A stretch of 64,000 nt of DNA. Source: a bacterium. Its GTDB lineage: Bacteria; Vulcanimicrobiota; Xenobia; Xenobiales; JADMJV01. The notes under the pieces are model-generated. The model was given only the letters and a program-made list of their open reading frames with translations. It did not search any database and was not told the origin of the DNA. Positions 62,616-64,000 of this stretch are shown here, piece after piece. Where the stretch lies: the NCBI GenBank assembly GCA_018266105.1, contig JAFEBA010000052.1:1-64000 (forward strand). Reading direction: 5' to 3'. The stretch's first letter is position 1; each line of letters begins with the position of its first letter. The position numbers were made by a program, and so were the translations under genes.

Positions 62616-63266
62616 TCATGGCGCCTCAAGCGGCTGGACATTCCAACCCCGGCGGGTCGCCTCGGCCGCCAGCTGAGTGCGGTCACGCACCACCCACTTC
62701 CGAAAAATCAGACTGAGGTCATTCTTGATCGTGCTCAACGAAACGTGCAGCAAAGCGGCGATATCGGGATTGGAAAGGCCCTGGCAGACATACTGCACCA
62801 CGGCGGTTTCGCGCTCGCTCAGTTCGGCCCCGGACAGGGGGGGCGTATCCCCCGATTGCAAATGACCGAAAATAGCCGACGCCACCCGTGGATGGAGATA
62901 GCAGCCCCCCTCACCGACCACGCGCACGGCGGAGACCAGCTCGGCGCGACGGGCCGATTTGACCACATATCCGGATGCGCCCGCTCGCATAGCCGCGGAC
63001 ACCATTTGCAGTTCTTCGGAGCTGGACACCACTAAAATCGGCAAATCCGCCTGTTGCTGGCGAAGCTCCCAAACCAATTCGAGGCCCGAACAGTCCGGTA
63101 GATTCAGATCCAACAGCAAAAGGTCTGGTCGCTCCTGGCGCAAGGCCTCACGGCATTCCGTGCTGTCGCGGCATTCGGCAATCACCGACCAGCCGGACTC
63201 ACTTTCCAGCAATAGACGTAGGCCCTCGCGAACCAGTTCGTGATCGTCTACCAGCATTAACCTCAT
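62616..63266 (-). CDS. NarL/FixJ-family response regulator
   Basis: The 216-residue protein has a receiver domain (MLVDDHELVREGLRLLLESE; D in LLLLDLNLPDCSG; K in GYVVKSARRAEL) and a LuxR-type helix-turn-helix (LSERETAVVQYVCQGLSNPDIAALLHVSLSTIKNDLSLIFRKW). Its start overlaps the kinase stop in an ATGA, so it is co-translated with it. The target is unknown. Positions 62449-62615 downstream contain no gene. Confidence 0.92.
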   Translation of the reverse strand: MRLMLVDDHELVREGLRLLLESESGWSVIAECRDSTECREALRQERPDLLLLDLNLPDCSGLELVWELRQQQADLPILVVSSSEELQMVSAAMRAGASGYVVKSARRAELVSAVRVVGEGGCYLHPRVASAIFGHLQSGDTPPLSGAELSERETAVVQYVCQGLSNPDIAALLHVSLSTIKNDLSLIFRKWVVRDRTQLAAEATRRGWNVQPLEAP

Positions 63267-64000
63267 AGGGCTTTGCGTGCCGGCAGCTTAAATTCCAGGC
63301 GCGTTCCCCGGCCAGCCGAGTGCACCACCAGCGAGCCGCCCAGCAGGTCAGCCCGCTCCCGCATTCCCCGCACACCGTGCCGTCGGGAGCGGTTGAGTTC
63401 CTCGAGGTTGCAGCCGCAACCGTCGTCCTGTATAGAACCCTCCACCCCTTGCTCCTCGACTTGCAGATGGATGCTTACCAGCCGCGCACCAGCGTGCCGC
63501 GTCACGTTCTGCAGCGACTCTTGCAGAATGCGGTAAAGAAAAATGGCGGTCAGCTCGGGCACGCGGTCCAAGTCCCCGTTCGCCTGAAAGCGAATTTCGT
63601 AGCCCCCCTGCATTCTGTTCTGGCTCAGTAAATCCTGAAGAGCCTGACTGAGCTGCTCGCCACCCAGAGGGGGCAAGCGCAGCCCTCCCATCAGGCGGCT
63701 CAGCTTTTCCAGCAGGCTCGCGCAGGCCAGCGAACACTTCTCTAAGAGTTCCGGTCGGGACTCCCGCTCCAAAGCTTGTAGGAGCAAGGATAGACCCGAA
63801 AGTGGCTGGGTGACGACGTCGTGGAGTTCGCTGGCCAGCAGCCGGCGTTCCGTTTCGGCAAACAACACCACTTGATTCAGTTTTCGGTAGCTGACGTCGG
63901 ATAAGGTCAAAACGGACAGATTTTCCTCCAAAGGGCTTATATTCAATTGACCCCAAAGCACCGCCCCCTGCGCCCCCAGGTAGCGCACTTCAAAGCTCAG
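63263..64000 (-). CDS. Sensor histidine kinase (NarX/DesK type), partial at window edge
   Basis: The visible C-terminal 245 codons hold the end of a PAS-like domain (YLGAQGAVLWGQLNISPLEENLSVLTLSDV). A HisKA_3 motif follows (ERRLLASELHDVVTQPLSGLSLLL, phosphoacceptor His in ELHDVV), then a HATPase domain (RILQESLQNVTRHAGARLVSI, DDGCGCN, GVRGMRERADLLGGSL). The frame is open to the window end and the gene starts beyond it. It is the cognate partner of the NarL-type regulator, overlapping it by four bases. Confidence 0.9.
   Translation of the reverse strand: MSFEVRYLGAQGAVLWGQLNISPLEENLSVLTLSDVSYRKLNQVVLFAETERRLLASELHDVVTQPLSGLSLLLQALERESRPELLEKCSLACASLLEKLSRLMGGLRLPPLGGEQLSQALQDLLSQNRMQGGYEIRFQANGDLDRVPELTAIFLYRILQESLQNVTRHAGARLVSIHLQVEEQGVEGSIQDDGCGCNLEELNRSRRHGVRGMRERADLLGGSLVVHSAGRGTRLEFKLPARKAL

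Overview
The window reads as chromosomal DNA of a GC-rich Gram-negative-type bacterium. The envelope genes support this: two TolC-family outer-membrane factors, an RND pump with its adaptor, a YceI protein and a broken outer-membrane barrel. GTG and TTG starts are common and many genes overlap by 1-8 bases. I cannot name the genus or phylum from the sequence. The window is a defence and mobile-element island with a metal and potassium homeostasis block in its middle.

Layout. 0.2-2.9 kb: a minus-strand run of small envelope or unknown genes (SH3, Sel1). 3.1-13.6 kb: the first half of a BREX defence operon (brxE, brxA, brxB, brxC, pglX); pglX is frameshifted and has an Rpn-family nuclease gene on each side. 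13.6-36.3 kb: a block that interrupts BREX. It holds an AbiEii-like nucleotidyltransferase, a MerR-controlled YHS/thioredoxin operon, a LysR gene divergent from an ArsM-like methyltransferase with an in-frame UGA (selenoprotein candidate), a TolC protein, CorA, KdpDE-like regulators with a Kup potassium transporter, a two-component system divergent from a heavy-metal RND efflux operon, a truncated permease and a HigBA toxin-antitoxin pair. 36.3-48.5 kb: the second half of BREX (pglZ, brxD, brxHI), running directly into two translationally coupled genes for an AddB-like and an AddA-like helicase-nuclease. 48.6-51.3 kb: a cassette with a tyrosine recombinase, an excisionase-like HTH protein, a SWIM zinc-finger protein and a small AT-hook-like protein, bounded by imperfect inverted repeats of about 275 bp. 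51.4-53.7 kb: a fusion protein combining DUF262 (GmrSD-like), an HNH-like motif and AlbA_2/Schlafen-like domain. 54-64 kb: unknown genes, remnants (ABC transporter, WD40 protein), YceI, CcdAB and a NarL-type two-component pair that runs off the window.

How the parts fit. The BREX gene set brxE-A-B-C-pglX / pglZ-brxD-brxHI matches the type 6 order, but the two halves are 22.7 kb apart. The AddAB-like pair is coupled to the helicase end and may process DNA for, or alongside, BREX. The middle block deals with metal or oxyanion stress and potassium supply. Several genes (SH3, pglX, the second Rpn, the nucleotidyltransferase) differ from intact frames by single missing bases in short G or C runs. 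That pattern could be genuine decay or residual long-read assembly error, so the broken calls need read-level checking.
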